Below, piece by piece: positions 34,348-44,737 of a stretch of DNA of 64,000 bases. A program made the position numbers and the translations under genes. The notes beneath the pieces were generated by a model. The model saw nothing but the letters and a program-made list of their open reading frames with translations. It had not been told where the DNA came from and did not search any database. The DNA comes from Hymenopus coronatus (Eukaryota; Arthropoda; Insecta; Mantodea; Hymenopodidae), in assembly GCA_030762935.1 (NCBI GenBank), contig CM060884.1, forward strand, positions 74,846,696-74,910,695, given 5' to 3'. How positions within the stretch are numbered: position 1 is the stretch's first letter; the number at the start of each line of letters is the position of its first letter.

Positions 34348-35117
34348 TTTTACTTTCTGTGCACGTACTATGTAGATAGTGTATAGAGAAGATATTGTAT
34401 TGTCCCAAAAATTCGATATCGAGATTTCACCGGAAATATTTTTTGACACCCCCTGAATCCGAAATAAGCATTTTTAGAAAAATGTCCGTGTGTGTGTGTC
34501 TGTGGGCATCATAGCTCAAAAACGAAAAGTCCGTTAAAAACCAAACTTGGTAACTTCCAACCCCCAAGCTACCCTTTACAAGGAAACTTTTTTTGAAAAT
34601 TTTGATTTTCACAAAAAAGGCTTTATCGATTTTGATTAAAATATCGTATATTAAAGATACTTACCTGAAAAATAATTAGCCTCTGAACACTACTTTATTC
34701 TGGACGAATTTTACGGAATTTTGTAAAACTGGTAAATCGTAAGAGAGAGAGACAAAAAGTTACCACACAAAAAATTTAGAGCACATTACAACACACAATT
34801 TATATTATATACACTTTTTGTGGAGTTGATACTTTTTGACATATTCCTTAGTTCGGTTACACCTTTACAAGAATTTGTCAACTCCTGTCCATACAAACAA
34901 AAGAACTTCAGTCACATAGCAACCAGCTTTTGACTATCACTTTAACCTACGCTACTCCCTTATTTCGCTTCTACTTACAAGGAAGCGAGTAATAAGACTA
35001 TTTATGCTATGTTTTTGTTGAATAGAATGAGGTAAATAGAAGCATTAGCTTTTTAACAATATTTTGTTGCAGAGATGTAGAGAAAGTTATGTGAATGGAA
35101 ACATCAGATTTTTTTCC
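34348..35117 (-). mobile_element. Rep1 copy, near full length, subfamily A
   Basis: From ACTTTCTGTGCACGTACTAT to TGGAAACATCAGATTTTTTT, with a deletion in the body near 34675. Confidence 0.88.
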
Positions 35118-35408
35118 CTTCTCTTACAAAGCAGCAAGTAACAAGACCATTTAAGCTATTTTTTACCTTGACTACCATGACGCAGATAATATTTTGTAAC
35201 TATATTTTGTTTGCAGAACAGGTAGAGAAAGTCCTGTGAATGGAACACATCAGATTTTTTTCCCTTCTCTTACAAAGCAGCAAGTAACAAGACCATTTAT
35301 GCTAATGTTTACCTTGACTACCATGATGCAGATAATATTTTGTAACTATATTTTGTTTGCAGAACAGGTAGAGAAAGTCCTGTGAATGGAGCGCATCAGA
35401 TTTTTAGT
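35116..35408 (-). repeat. tandem duplication of Rep1 start terminus (146-bp unit)
   Basis: CCCTTCTCTTACAAAGCAGC begins at 35116 and again at 35262, an offset of 146 bp. Each unit ends in the outer terminus (CCTGTGAATGGAACACATCAGATTT, or GGAGCGCATCAGA in the second). With the copy before it, three termini lie in a row. Confidence 0.85.
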
Positions 35409-35555
35409 TTTTTCCGGGTACCATTCATGGACCGCCATTACTTTAGTTTTTGATTCAAAATGTGTCTTATTTAATTGATAAAGTACTTTTTGTAGCCTAT
35501 CCTCGTTGTCAAAGATTAGTACTATATCACATGAAAAACTTGCAATGTCCAAGGT
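35405..35555 (-). pseudogene. LINE reverse transcriptase scrap
   Basis: The minus frame reads DIVLIFDNEDRLQKVLYQLN followed by ESKTKVMA. This is the block just after the catalytic FADD of many insect LINE reverse transcriptases (DIVLI-x-D-x-E-x-x-LQ, KTKVM). The upstream FAD residues are lost and the flanks are unrelated. Confidence 0.6.
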
Positions 35556-35934
35556 TGTTCTTGCACGTGTAAATTACGCACAAGTGTGACATCTTCACAT
35601 AAGAGTCACAATTGCTCGCTTTGGTGTAAACCGTCAATTTACATCGTGTTATTTTTACGAACAGCTACAACGATCAGATATGAAGACACGTTCAGATACG
35701 TGATAAAGATGAGCGTGTGCATTTGTCGCGCAGTCGCAGTATCACTAGTAGCATTCTAAAGCTTCCAATGTCCATACTCCCTGGGCTGTTTTAATAAAAC
35801 TAATTATACGTTTTAAAGTAATGTTTCCTAATAAATACATGTAAATGTAACGAATATAATGACTCTAATGAGTTATTTCTTTTCTAGCTTCATTAAAATT
35901 AATATTCATTAAGCAGGAAAACATGTGTCAGTTT
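35556..35934. other. unassigned sequence
   Basis: No repeat or coding feature is recognised. Confidence 0.4.
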
Positions 35935-36079
35935 AAAATAAGAACTGAAGCCTTCCTGGCGACGTATTAATTCAAAATCTTCTAGGGGTTCTAGCCAGGT
36001 AAAAACTTGGCTTGACACCAACGTTTCGAAGAAGTGCATCTTCCTTGTCTTCAGGGTGAACTGAAGATTTTGAATTAAT
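35935..36079 (-). ncRNA. Penelope-type fragment with hammerhead-ribozyme-like motif
   Basis: Read on the minus strand, CTGAAGA (36054-36048) fits the CUGANGA core. A stem-loop follows (GGAAG-ATGCA-CTTCT), then GAAAC (36027-36023), a tiny stem-III/loop (GTTGGT), and GTC (36016-36014) where cleavage would occur. Outer arms of 17 bp pair perfectly (35966-35982 with 36063-36079) and would form stem I. This layout, type I with a minimal stem III, is that reported for hammerheads in Penelope-like retroelements. The segment is flanked by an 11-bp direct repeat TGTGTCAGTTT (35924-35934 and 36079-36089). Fold and family are read by eye. Confidence 0.7.
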
Positions 36080-36111
36080 GTGTCAGTTTGTACTTTTGGC
36101 CTTTTTAATTT

Positions 36112-36948
36112 ATTTATACACGTAGTTCATATTGAATAGAGAAGGTATTGCATTCCACCCAAATATTCAATACCGAGATTTCACCGGAAATAGACGTTTT
36201 AGGGCTCCCGGTATCGAAAAAAGAATTTTCAGTAAAAGGTCGTGTGTCCGTGTGTCCATGAACACGATAACTCAAAAGGAAAAATCGGTAAAATACCAAA
36301 CTTGGTATTTAAGTTTAGTATTTTCCAGGAATTTAACACGAAGAAAAAAAACATACTAACCTTTACATGGAAAAAATTTCGAAAATTTTGATTGTCTCAA
36401 AAATGACTCTAAAGATTTTGATTAAAATATCGTATATTAAAGATATTTATTTAACAAATAAAATGCATATCTTGAAGTTTCTGGAAATAGCTCCTAAAGA
36501 CTACTTTACTCTGGATGAATTTTACGAAATTTTGCATAACTGCTAAACCGTAAGAAATGGACAAAAAATTACCACATTGAAAATGTACAGTACATTAAAA
36601 TACACAATTTATACTATATACATTTTTTTCTCGGAGTTGATCGTTATTGAGATATTCCTTGTTTTTTGGTTTCAGCTTTGAAAAACTTATACTTTTCTCA
36701 TACATGAAGTTTTCAACTCCTGTCCATACAAACAAACGAACTTCAGTCACATAGCAACTAGTTTTGTCTATCACTTTAACCTATGGTACTCCCTTATTTC
36801 GCTTCTACTTACAAGGAAGCAAACAAAAGCAATTTATGCTAATTCTTCTCAATTAGCATTAAATAAATTGAGGCATAAGCTTTTTAACAATAGTTTGTTG
36901 CAGAGATGTAGAGAAAGTCATGTGAATGGAACACATCAGATTTTTTTC
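36112..36948 (-). mobile_element. Rep1 copy, full length, subfamily B
   Basis: The hairpin end is damaged (CACGTAGTTCATATTGAATAG), but AGAGAAGG and the body are intact. The B signature GAACACGATAACTC is present and the microsatellite is minimal. It ends GGAACACATCAGATTTTTTT. Confidence 0.88.
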
Positions 36949-37073
36949 GTGTAATTGACCATCTCTGAGATATTATTTGTTATTTGTTTCCATGTAAAGG
37001 GTGGTTAGGGTGGGGGAAATTCACTACCTTCGCTATACTCTATGTACATGGAACGTGCAGAGAAAGTAAAAGA
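36949..37073. repeat. composite of two Rep1 scraps in opposite orientation
   Basis: About 36949-36990 matches a minus-strand mid-body segment. About 36989-37073 matches plus-strand body plus the complete hairpin terminus (ACATGGAACGTGCAGAGAAAGTAAAAG). They are joined without a spacer. Confidence 0.65.
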
Positions 37074-37437
37074 CGCAGATACTTGTCGACTGCCAGTTTC
37101 CGAAAGAAGATCTTGGGCCATATCCCTGTGTGTTAAGGTTGTGTGACTAATGTATAGCGAAACGCATTAGATACTGCACGTTTACAAAACTGTGACATAC
37201 AAACAGAAGCAGCAGGTAAACAACTGGCTTATCTTAATGTTAGCTTAGTTGCTGGGGAAATTAATATCCCCGCCAGCACCTTATCTTCCGACAAATCCGT
37301 CCACATTAATTAACAGATGCTACTCTTAGAGGTAATGAGTTCGCGCTAACTTGTGATTGTGTTTCTAAAAGTCAGAGTGAACACCGGTGAGCTTCGGAAC
37401 CGTATAACTAACATGAATCATGATGAATGGTTGAACA
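37074..37437. other. unassigned sequence
   Basis: Nothing recognised. Confidence 0.4.
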
Positions 37438-37652
37438 ATTTTTACTTTCTCTACACGTACAATGTAAAACTCCACCCAAAAATTCAGTACCACATTTCTC
37501 AGGAAGTGTATATTTTGACACCCCCTGAATCCCCTCTAAAAACATTTTTAAGGCAAAGGTCAGTGTGTATGTGAACAGTATACCTCATATATCAAAAGTC
37601 CGTTAAGTACCAAACTTGGTATTTACGTTTTCACTGTCTTCTAAGGTGGAGA
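37438..37652 (-). repeat. Rep1 hairpin-end fragment
   Basis: It starts ACTTTCTCTACACGTACAAT and reaches the AAATACC/GGTATTT palindrome (AGTACCAAACTTGGTATTTA near 37606). There it is replaced by transposase sequence. Confidence 0.8.
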
Positions 37653-37654
37653 TA

Positions 37655-38035
37655 TGAAGATGTTGAAAATGTCCTCCATCCTGCATAAGACACAGCTCAA
37701 CACGTCGTACTGGCCACTCGTTGGAGGACTCTGTTGTCAATAGCTTGAAATCGTCCAATGTCTGGGGACGTGTGGCGTAAACCCTGTCTTTTAAGTAACC
37801 CCATAGAAAGAAGTCCGGTGATGTCAAATCCGGAGATCTTGGTGGACACAGGTTCCTGGAAATTATCCAGTCGTCAAAGAAACTTGCAATTAGGTTCGTG
37901 GATTCATTTGATGTATGGCATGTAGCGCCATCTTGCTGAAAATGTCCTTGACTCAGCTCTACATCGTACTGCATTTTTACGTTGACTTCAAGAACAAAAT
38001 GTCGAAACAGCTGCCAACAATGCAATTAGGAATAA
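37655..38035 (-). pseudogene. Tc1/mariner-superfamily transposase C-terminal fragment
   Basis: The minus frame runs from about 38025 without a stop. It contains HFQQDGATCHTS (second catalytic Asp in QQDGA), PPRSPDLTSPDFFLWGYLKD (third catalytic block) and the terminal RRVELCLMQDGGHFQHL. These are hallmarks of DDE_3-type Tc1/mariner transposases common in insects. The family enzyme cuts and pastes its element in the nucleus. The N-terminal DNA-binding domain and the first catalytic Asp are missing. No inverted repeats were recognised around it. It lies between two minus-strand Rep1 fragments. Confidence 0.8.
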
Positions 38036-38144
38036 AACATAAACTAGTGAAACTCCAGAACATTCTGCTTAATTTGGTACTAAAATTGGCTCCTTGAATG
38101 AATTTCCAACGGAATAATTAAAGAAAGAAATGTGTCAGTTACAC

Positions 38145-38826
38145 ATAAATCACTCTGTATGTATAGAGAAGGTTTTATAATGCACTCAAAAGTTCCACAC
38201 CGAGATATACCCGAAAATAGAAGAGTTTGGGCCCCCTTTATAACAAAAAGTATTTTAGAAAACGGTCCGTATGTCCGTGTGTATGTGAGCACGATAACTC
38301 TAAAAGGAACAGTAGGTTAAATATAAACTTGGTATTTAAGTTTAGTATCTTCCAGGAAATAGCCTCTAAAGACTTCTATATACTGAATGAATTTTTCTGA
38401 AATTTGCGTAGCTCATTAACCGTAAGAGACAGACAAAACTTACTACACCAAAAATGTTGATATCGTTAAAACATAGCATTTGTCATATGATTATTTTCGT
38501 TGAATTAACCATTTCTGAGATATTCCTTGTTGATTGTTTAAGATTTAAAATAGTTAAAATTTTTCACACGGAAAGGTGTAAACTCCTGGCTCTGCATAGA
38601 AACGGATTTTAACCACATGGCAACCGACTTTTAAAAGATTTGACTGTTAGTTTAGCCTAATGTATTCCCTTATTTGCCTTCTACATACAAGGTAGCAACT
38701 ACATAAGACAATATCTCCATTATTATGAAGTAGATAGAAGAATATACTTTTTAACAATAATTTGTTATAGCGATGTAGAGAAAATCATGTGAACGAAACA
38801 CATCAGATATTTTTTTTTTTTTTTGT
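38145..38826 (-). repeat. Rep1 copy with internal deletion, subfamily B/older variant
   Basis: Only one arm of the hairpin is left (TCTGTATGTATAGAGAAGG). B-type GAGCACGATAACTC is present. A deletion joins TATCTTCCAGG to AAATAGCCTC at about 38350. It ends CGAAACACATCAGATA before a T15-range run. Confidence 0.8.
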
Positions 38827-39022
38827 GCACCTATACCAATGTTTCAATGCACTTCTTCCTAATGCTACAGTTGCTGCCCTTTTTGGCACTTCGCTTCTTA
38901 ACTCTAAATTTCTTTACAAAAGTTCTAACAAACAACACTGAAAGCAAACTTTGAGTTTTATCACGTTTTCTGTAAAAAGTCCCATCTATGCATTTAGCTT
39001 TACGTATAACTTAATTGTAACG
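38827..39022. other. unassigned spacer
   Basis: Nothing recognised. Confidence 0.35.
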
Positions 39023-40305
39023 TACATTTAGACCTCTCGTCTCTCACCTAGATGGCCCGGGTTCGCTCTCAAGGGACCGCGAGAGAGATTTGTGGGGTGG
39101 TTTTACTCCGGATTCTCACCTAGACGGCCCGGGTTTGCTCTCAAGAGACCGCATGAGTGATTTGTATGGCGGGTTTACTCCGGATTCTCACCTAGACGGC
39201 CCGGGTTCGCTCTCAAGAGACCGTAAGAGTGATTTGTAGGGCGGGTTTAATCCGGATTCTCACCTAGACGGCCCGGGTTCGCTCTCAAGAGACTGTAAGA
39301 GTGATTTGTAGGGCGGGTTTACTCCGTATTCTGACCTAGACGGCCCTCGCTCTCAAGGGACCATAAGAGTGATTTGTAGGGGGGTTTACTCCGGATTCTC
39401 ACCTAGACGGCCCGGGTTCGCTCTCAAGAGACCGTAAGAGTGATTTGAGGGCGGGTTTACTCCGGATTCTCACCTAGACGGCCCGGGTTCGCTCTCAAGG
39501 GACCGTAAAAGTGATTTGTAGGGCAGGTTTATTCCGGATTCTCACCTAGACGGCCCGGGTTCGCTCTCAAGGGACCGCGAGAGAGATTTTTGGGGCGGTT
39601 TTACTCCGGATTCTCACCTAGACAGCCCGGGTTTGCTCTCAAGAGACCGCATGAGTGATTTGTAGGGCGGGTTTACTCCGTATTCTCACCTAGACGGCCC
39701 GGGTTCGCTCTCAAGGGACCGCGAGAGAGATTTTTGGGGCGGTTTTACTCCGGATTCTCACCTAGACGGCCCGGGTTCGCAATCAAGGGACCATAAGAGT
39801 GATTTGTAGGGCGGGTTTACTCCGGATTCTCACCTAGACGGCCCGGGTTCGCTCTCAAGGGACCATAAGAGTGATTTGTAGGGCGGGTTTACTCCGGATT
39901 CTCACCTAGACGGCCCGGGTTCGCTCTCAAGAGACCGTAAGAGTGATTTGTGGGGCGGGTTTACTCCGTATTCTCACCTAGACGGCCCGGGTTCGCTCTC
40001 AAGAGACCGTAAGAGTGATTTGTGGGGCGGGTTTACTCCGTATTCTCACCTAGACGGCCCGGGTTCGCTCTCAAGGGACCGTAAGAGTGATTTGTGGGGC
40101 GGGTTTACTCCGGATTCTCACCTAGACGGCCCGGGTTCGCTCTCAAGGGACCGCATGGGTGATTTGTGGGGCGGGTTTACTCCGGATTCTTCAGTTTCCA
40201 CCACCCTCACATTCCACAGGTGCTCCATATTCATTCCATATATCATTAGTTTGTTCGCCTGCGGTGCCATTTGTAGTAACATCGGGCGTTAAACATACAA
40301 CAGGG
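39023..40305 (+). mobile_element. SINE1 copy with internal tandem amplification
   Basis: The head TACATTTAGACCTCTC matches the SINE at 61.8 kb (TTTAGACCTCTCACC). The tail (CATTCCACAGGTGCTCC, GCCTGCGGTGCCATTTGTAG, GGGCGTTAAACA at about 40210-40295) matches the tails at 61.9 kb and, reversed, at 51.1 kb. Between head and tail the B-box segment is repeated 16 times. Confidence 0.8.
39042..40187 (+). repeat. 72-bp tandem array, 16 units, derived from the SINE
   Basis: Units (start TCTCACCTAGACGGCCCGGG) begin at 39042, 39114, 39186, 39258, 39330, 39397, 39468, 39540, 39612, 39684, 39756, 39828, 39900, 39972, 40044 and 40116. All are 72 bp except two (67 and 71). Each carries the B-box-like GGGTTCGCTCTC and ends TTTACTCCGGAT. 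The period is 24 codons, which opens a spurious repetitive frame (39948-40292). There are no unique spacers, so it is not a CRISPR array. Confidence 0.93.
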
Positions 40306-40417
40306 CAACCAAACGAAAACGTCAATGTTGTCATACACTGCAATTTCTTGATGTTTGATACACACATTTGGTTCTATTTGTGATATTAATTTTAAGTAAT
40401 AGGTTTTGAATTTGAAA
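40306..40417. other. unassigned spacer
   Basis: Nothing recognised. Confidence 0.35.
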
Positions 40418-41142
40418 AAAATCCGATGTGCTCAATTCACATAACTTTCTCTACATCTCTGCAACAGATTATTTTAAAAAGATTAAGCCACTATTTACTT
40501 CATGCTAATTAAGAAAAAATTATCAAATATTATCTTATTACTTGCCTCCTTGTAAGTAGAAGTGAAATAAGGGAGTACCATATGTTAAAGTGATAGACAA
40601 AAGCTGGTTGCTATGTGACTGTAGATCCTTTGTTTGTATGGACACGAGTTGACAAATTCCTGTATGAGAAAATAGTAAGTTTTTCAAAACTGAATCTAAA
40701 AGCACGGATTATCTTAAAAACGATCAACTCCACAAAAAACTGTGTAGTAAGCATTTGTCCATCTCTTGCGGTTTGCAAAATGTTTCATAATAAAGTAGTC
40801 TTCAGAGGCTATTCCCAGAAAATTCAAAACATACATTTTTTTGTAAGGTAAATATCTTTAAGATACGATGTTTTAATCGAAATCGTTACAGCTATTTTTG
40901 AGAAAATCAAAATTTTAGAAAAAAGTTCCTGTAAACGGTAGTTGGATTTGGGGCAATTTTCTTGAAAATCTTTGTGCCGCATCCATGGAAGATACCAAAC
41001 CTAAATACCAAATTTGGTTTTTAACGGACTTTTCGTTTCTGAGCTATGCTGCCCACAGACACACACATACACACAGACAGACACACACAGGGACATGTTT
41101 CTAAAATTTTTTTTTTTAATTAAGGGTGTCTCAAAACATGTA

Positions 41143-42450
41143 CTACTGTGTCAAAAATTTCCGGGAATTTGCCAATAAAACACAAAAAAATGGATTATTC
41201 TTCCAATTTTATTTTATCGGCTTCAAAGGAGGCCCCTTCTGAAATTATACATTTATGCCAACGAATAATCCAATCATCAAAACATTTTTGTAGGCACTTT
41301 TAGGAATGGATGTCAATTGTCACCGCGAATTTTCCTTTACGTCTTCTATCGACTGAAAACGGGTGCCTCGAAGTAGTAACTTGAGTTTTGGAAAGAGAAA
41401 GAAATCAGCAGGAGCCTGATCAGGTGAATACAGTGGTTGTTCCATGAAATTTGTTGAGTTTTTGGCCAGAAATTCGTTCACAATAATAGCCTTGTGAGCT
41501 GGTGCGTTATGATGGTGCAGAATCCATAAGTTTTCGTTCCACAAATCTGGCCTTTTTCGACGTATTTGTTCTCCCAAACGCCGCATAACGCTCAAATAAT
41601 AGTATTTATTTACCATTTGACCTTCTGGCAAGAACCCTGAGTGCACGACACCGCGATAATCGAAAAGAAACTGTCAACATGACCTTCAGTTTTGAATGAG
41701 TTTGACATGCCCTTTTAGGTTTCGGTTCAGTTGGAAGGCGCCATTCGGAAGCTTGTTGACTGGTTTGAGTGTCAAACTCGTAAACCCACGTCTCATCGCC
41801 AGTTAAATGCGTTTCATGAATGTGGGGTCGTAACTGGCTCGTTCAAGCATGTCTTCAGCAATCCTTACGCGAGAGTTTTTGTAGAGTATTTCGGAACTAG
41901 TCGAGCTGCAACGCGTGTCAAGCCCAAACAATCGTTTAAAATGGTACAAGTGAATTCGTGAGACACAGAAAGTTCAGCGGCAATCTCTCTCAGACCTAAA
42001 TGACAATTTTCAGGCACCATTTTCTTCACTTTAGCGGTGTTCAGTTCAGTTGAAACCGTTGATGGCCGACCAGAGCGAGGCAAATCTTTCACCACATCTC
42101 GACCATTTTTGAATGCACTGTACCACTCATATGCACGTGTTTTTGATAAAGTCGATTCACCGTAAGCCCTCTGTAACATTTTCAGCGATTCGGCACACGA
42201 AATACAATTTGCAATGCAAACTTTGAGACAGATTCTTTGTACAATATTTGTATCCATCTTAAAATCGCAAATCACCTTTGAGATGAACTAACAAAATGGC
42301 GTACTCTAAACAAACTAAATGAAAGATGACGATCAAACTCCGCGTAGGTATAGAGGAAAGTTGTACCAACTTAGCGACAACAATAATTTCGAATCCCCTT
42401 TTAAACAGGATGCTTAAATTAACAATTCCCGGTACTTTCTTGAGAGAAGG
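41143..42450 (-). mobile_element. mariner element, 1,308 bp, full length but inactive
   Basis: The imperfect terminal inverted repeats are CTACTGTGTCAAAAATTTCC at the left and the complement of CTTTCTTGAGAGAAGG at the right; both contain CCGGGAATT. The TA duplication is at 41141-41142 and 42451-42452. Length is typical of mariner. The transposase runs right to left. Insertion inside a Rep1 copy dates it later than Rep1. Confidence 0.9.
41195..42256 (-). pseudogene. mariner transposase, broken
   Basis: It starts at MDTNIVQRI (ATG at 42256; an upstream in-frame Met exists at 42275) and ends at TAA 41195. N-terminal helix-turn-helix regions include AYGESTLSKTRAYEWYSAFK, the linker is RSGRPSTVST, and the second HTH is around LREIAAELSVS. 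The first catalytic block TGDETWVYE is at about 41803-41777. The second reads HHHNAPAH (41517-41494), where the family has HDNAPAH: the catalytic Asp is His, a one-base change. The third, APADFFLFPKLK, keeps its Asp with DD34D spacing. Frameshifts occur after ARLVPK, at KRI before TGDE, after LKVMLTV, and near the C-terminus. It would encode the cut-and-paste enzyme of this element but is inactive on several grounds. Confidence 0.88.
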
Positions 42451-42540
42451 TATTTCCTGGGGAATCTAGGTATGGAATTTTAGGGTGGATTACAATACCT
42501 TCTCTATACACTATGTACATAGAACGTAGAGAAAGTAATA

Positions 42541-42994
42541 ACGAGTTTTATTTCAGTTATTTATAAATGTTAATGTCACTATTAGTTCTACCCGAAAACC
42601 ATTACGAAATGAATGCGGGTTTACATAAAATATTCAACAGAAAATGTTGGCTCCGGTTATGGTAATGGTATTCACTGGTTTACTGTTGGTTTTAGTCTGT
42701 AGAATTGTCTTTCTTTACACGCACACTTCCAGAATCTGGAGAGGATGAGAGATAATCTCGGCTATAAAAAATGCTCGCTTTGCAGGCAGGGACCCCTCGC
42801 ATAGCAGGCAGGTACTCAACACACTGCCTATATATAATCATTCTTGCCAACACCTTATTAATGTTTTCTCGCACACAAGCACCATCATAATGGCTCTTCA
42901 GCTCTGCCAACACAAGCCCTATTGATTACACCTACTTAAAGTTAATGAAGTGCTTATTATATCATCAACAACTTCAGCTTTTGAAGAGAAAGTT
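42541..42994. other. unassigned sequence
   Basis: A minus frame at 42692-42913 has no recognised motif. No repeat match is seen in the window. Confidence 0.4.
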
Positions 42995-43953
42995 TTTCAT
43001 GTGGTGTGTTACATTCACATTACTTTCTCTAGATGTTTCATATTCTTACAAACGATTATTCTTTTATCTGTATCATGTTAATCGAGATATACATCAAGAG
43101 CAATAGTCTTATTACTCGCTTCCCGGTAAGCAGAAGCGCAATAAGGGAGTACCATAGGTTAAAGTGATAGTCAAAAGCTGGTTGCTGTGTGACTGAAGTT
43201 CATTTGTTTGTATGGCTAGCAGTTGATAAACTCCGGCATGAAAAAAGTATATAATTTTTAAAGCTGAAACCAAAAACAAGGAATATCTAAAAAACAATGC
43301 ACTCCACGAAAAAAAAGTTATACAACATAAATTGTGTGTTTTAATGTGATCTTCATTTTTTATATGTATCTATCAATTAAGGTTTACCAGTTATGCAAAA
43401 TTCCGCATAATTCGTCCAGAATAAAGCTATTCTCAGAGGCTATTCCAGAAAATTCAAGATATACATTTTATTTCTCATGTAAATATTTTAATATATATCT
43501 TAATCAAAATCGAGGAGCTATTTTTGAGGATATTAAAATTTTCGAAAAATTGTCAGTGTAAAGGATAGTTTGGGGGGGGAGGGTTTTCTTGAAAATGGTC
43601 GTGTCGCATTCTTGGATGATACTTAACTTCAATACTAGCCTTGGCAGTGTTCGAAAAAATGTCCATGTAAAGGGTAGTTAGGGTTGGGGGGATTTTCTTC
43701 TTTGATGTTTAACGGTCTTTTCGTTTTTGAGCTATGCTGTCCACAGACACATACAGACACACACAGACAGACTGACAGACAGACCGATAGACAGGCACAC
43801 ATACGGGCCTATATCCAAAAAAAATTTTTTTTTTATTCAGGGGGACCCAAAAGATGTATTTCCGGTGAAATCCCGGTAACGAATTTTGGATGCATTACAA
43901 TGCCTTCTCTAAACACTATGTACTTAGTACGTGCAGAGAAAGTAAAAAAAAAA
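42995..43953 (+). mobile_element. Rep1 copy, full length, with internal duplication
   Basis: It starts TGTGGTGTGTTACATTCACA and ends GTGCAGAGAAAGTAAAA. The segment TTCGAAAAAnTGTC...GGGTAGTT...GGGATTTTCTT occurs twice (about 43543-43600 and 43650-43702), so this copy is longer than most. The microsatellite (about 43740-43805) is CAGA-rich (GACAGACTGACAGACAGACC). Confidence 0.88.
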
Positions 43954-44071
43954 TGACATTGGGGACTCTAAATCGTCAATTTTCGATGAAATCTCGGTAC
44001 CAAAATTCTGGGTGGAAATCAATACTTACTCTAAACACTATGTACATAGTAAATGTAGAGAAAGTAAAAAT
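43954..44071 (+). repeat. solitary Rep1 hairpin-end cap
   Basis: About 118 bp directly downstream of a complete terminus. It contains only GGGGACTCTAAATCG, the GAAATCTCGGTA block and a second complete hairpin end (CACTATGTACATAGTAAATGTAGAGAAAGTAAAAA). Confidence 0.85.
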
Positions 44072-44639
44072 ACATAAAAAAGCATTTCCGCGTCCCGCTA
44101 AAATCAGCATTAGAGCGCCATGGTTTGCAAACAAGGAATATATGATGTGTAAGTTTCCTAGCTCATTCCGCACTGCAATGGTTAGCCAGTCGGTTTAAAG
44201 CGTGTGCTAAATTAATTGGCTCCCGAGGAGGGCTAAGCCCAGGAATACCAACAACGCGAACGAAACGACTTTGTAATAGTTATTGGGGTACGCTTCACTT
44301 CAACGCAAAAGTTTAGCGCCGCCTTTAACTAATTCTGCAGGTCTTATATACTTTCACTTAAGATTGCTTTCTCCAACTACTTTGCCAAATTTCCTTTCTT
44401 TTGGCAGACACTCTGTATATGCTGCTGCACTTTCGCTGCTTTAATTAGAAGAAAATATTTACCCTGGATTTCAAGTGAAACTTTTAAACTGTCTAAAGAC
44501 TCACTTACCATTGAGATTTTATTTCCTTCAACTTTGTCTTTATCTTTAATTCACTGAATCTATCACTTTACAGAAAGCTACACGTTGTAATATTTACTCT
44601 TAATTAACTAATTAATATGTAATTGATCTCTGATACCAA
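44072..44639. other. unassigned sequence
   Basis: No recognised feature. A GGTTAGCCAGTCGGTTTAAAGC segment near 44178 has a tRNA-like feel, but I find no B-box. Confidence 0.35.
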
Positions 44640-44737
44640 TAGTAAGTAGAGGACGTATTGCATCCAACTAAAAATTCGATACCAAAACTTAACCGCAATC
44701 CACACTTTGAGATCCCCTGAATCCAAACAGAAGGAAA
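44640..44737 (-). repeat. Rep1 hairpin-side scrap
   Basis: It matches the stretch just inside the hairpin (GAGGACGTATTGCATCCAAC, GAGATCCCCTGAATCCAAAC). It breaks off before the microsatellite. Confidence 0.65.

Larger units (their letters stand above)
40418..42540 (+). mobile_element. Rep1 copy interrupted by a mariner element, subfamily A
   Basis: The start is ATCCGATGTGCTCAATTCAC. The copy runs through the CA/CAGA tract (about 41055-41090) to AAAACATGTA (41142). It resumes at TATTTCCTGGGGAATCTAGG (42451) and ends in the hairpin, ACGTAGAGAAAGTAATA. The two halves are collinear with uninterrupted copies. Confidence 0.9.

Noticed and set aside
39042..40187. CRISPR array
   Set aside because: Units are directly adjacent 72-mers without unique spacers, in a eukaryotic SINE context, and no cas genes are present.
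39948..40292. 114-residue protein with 24-residue repeats
   Set aside because: The 72-bp SINE-derived unit is divisible by three, so its frame stays open by chance; it begins inside the array and has no homologous domain.
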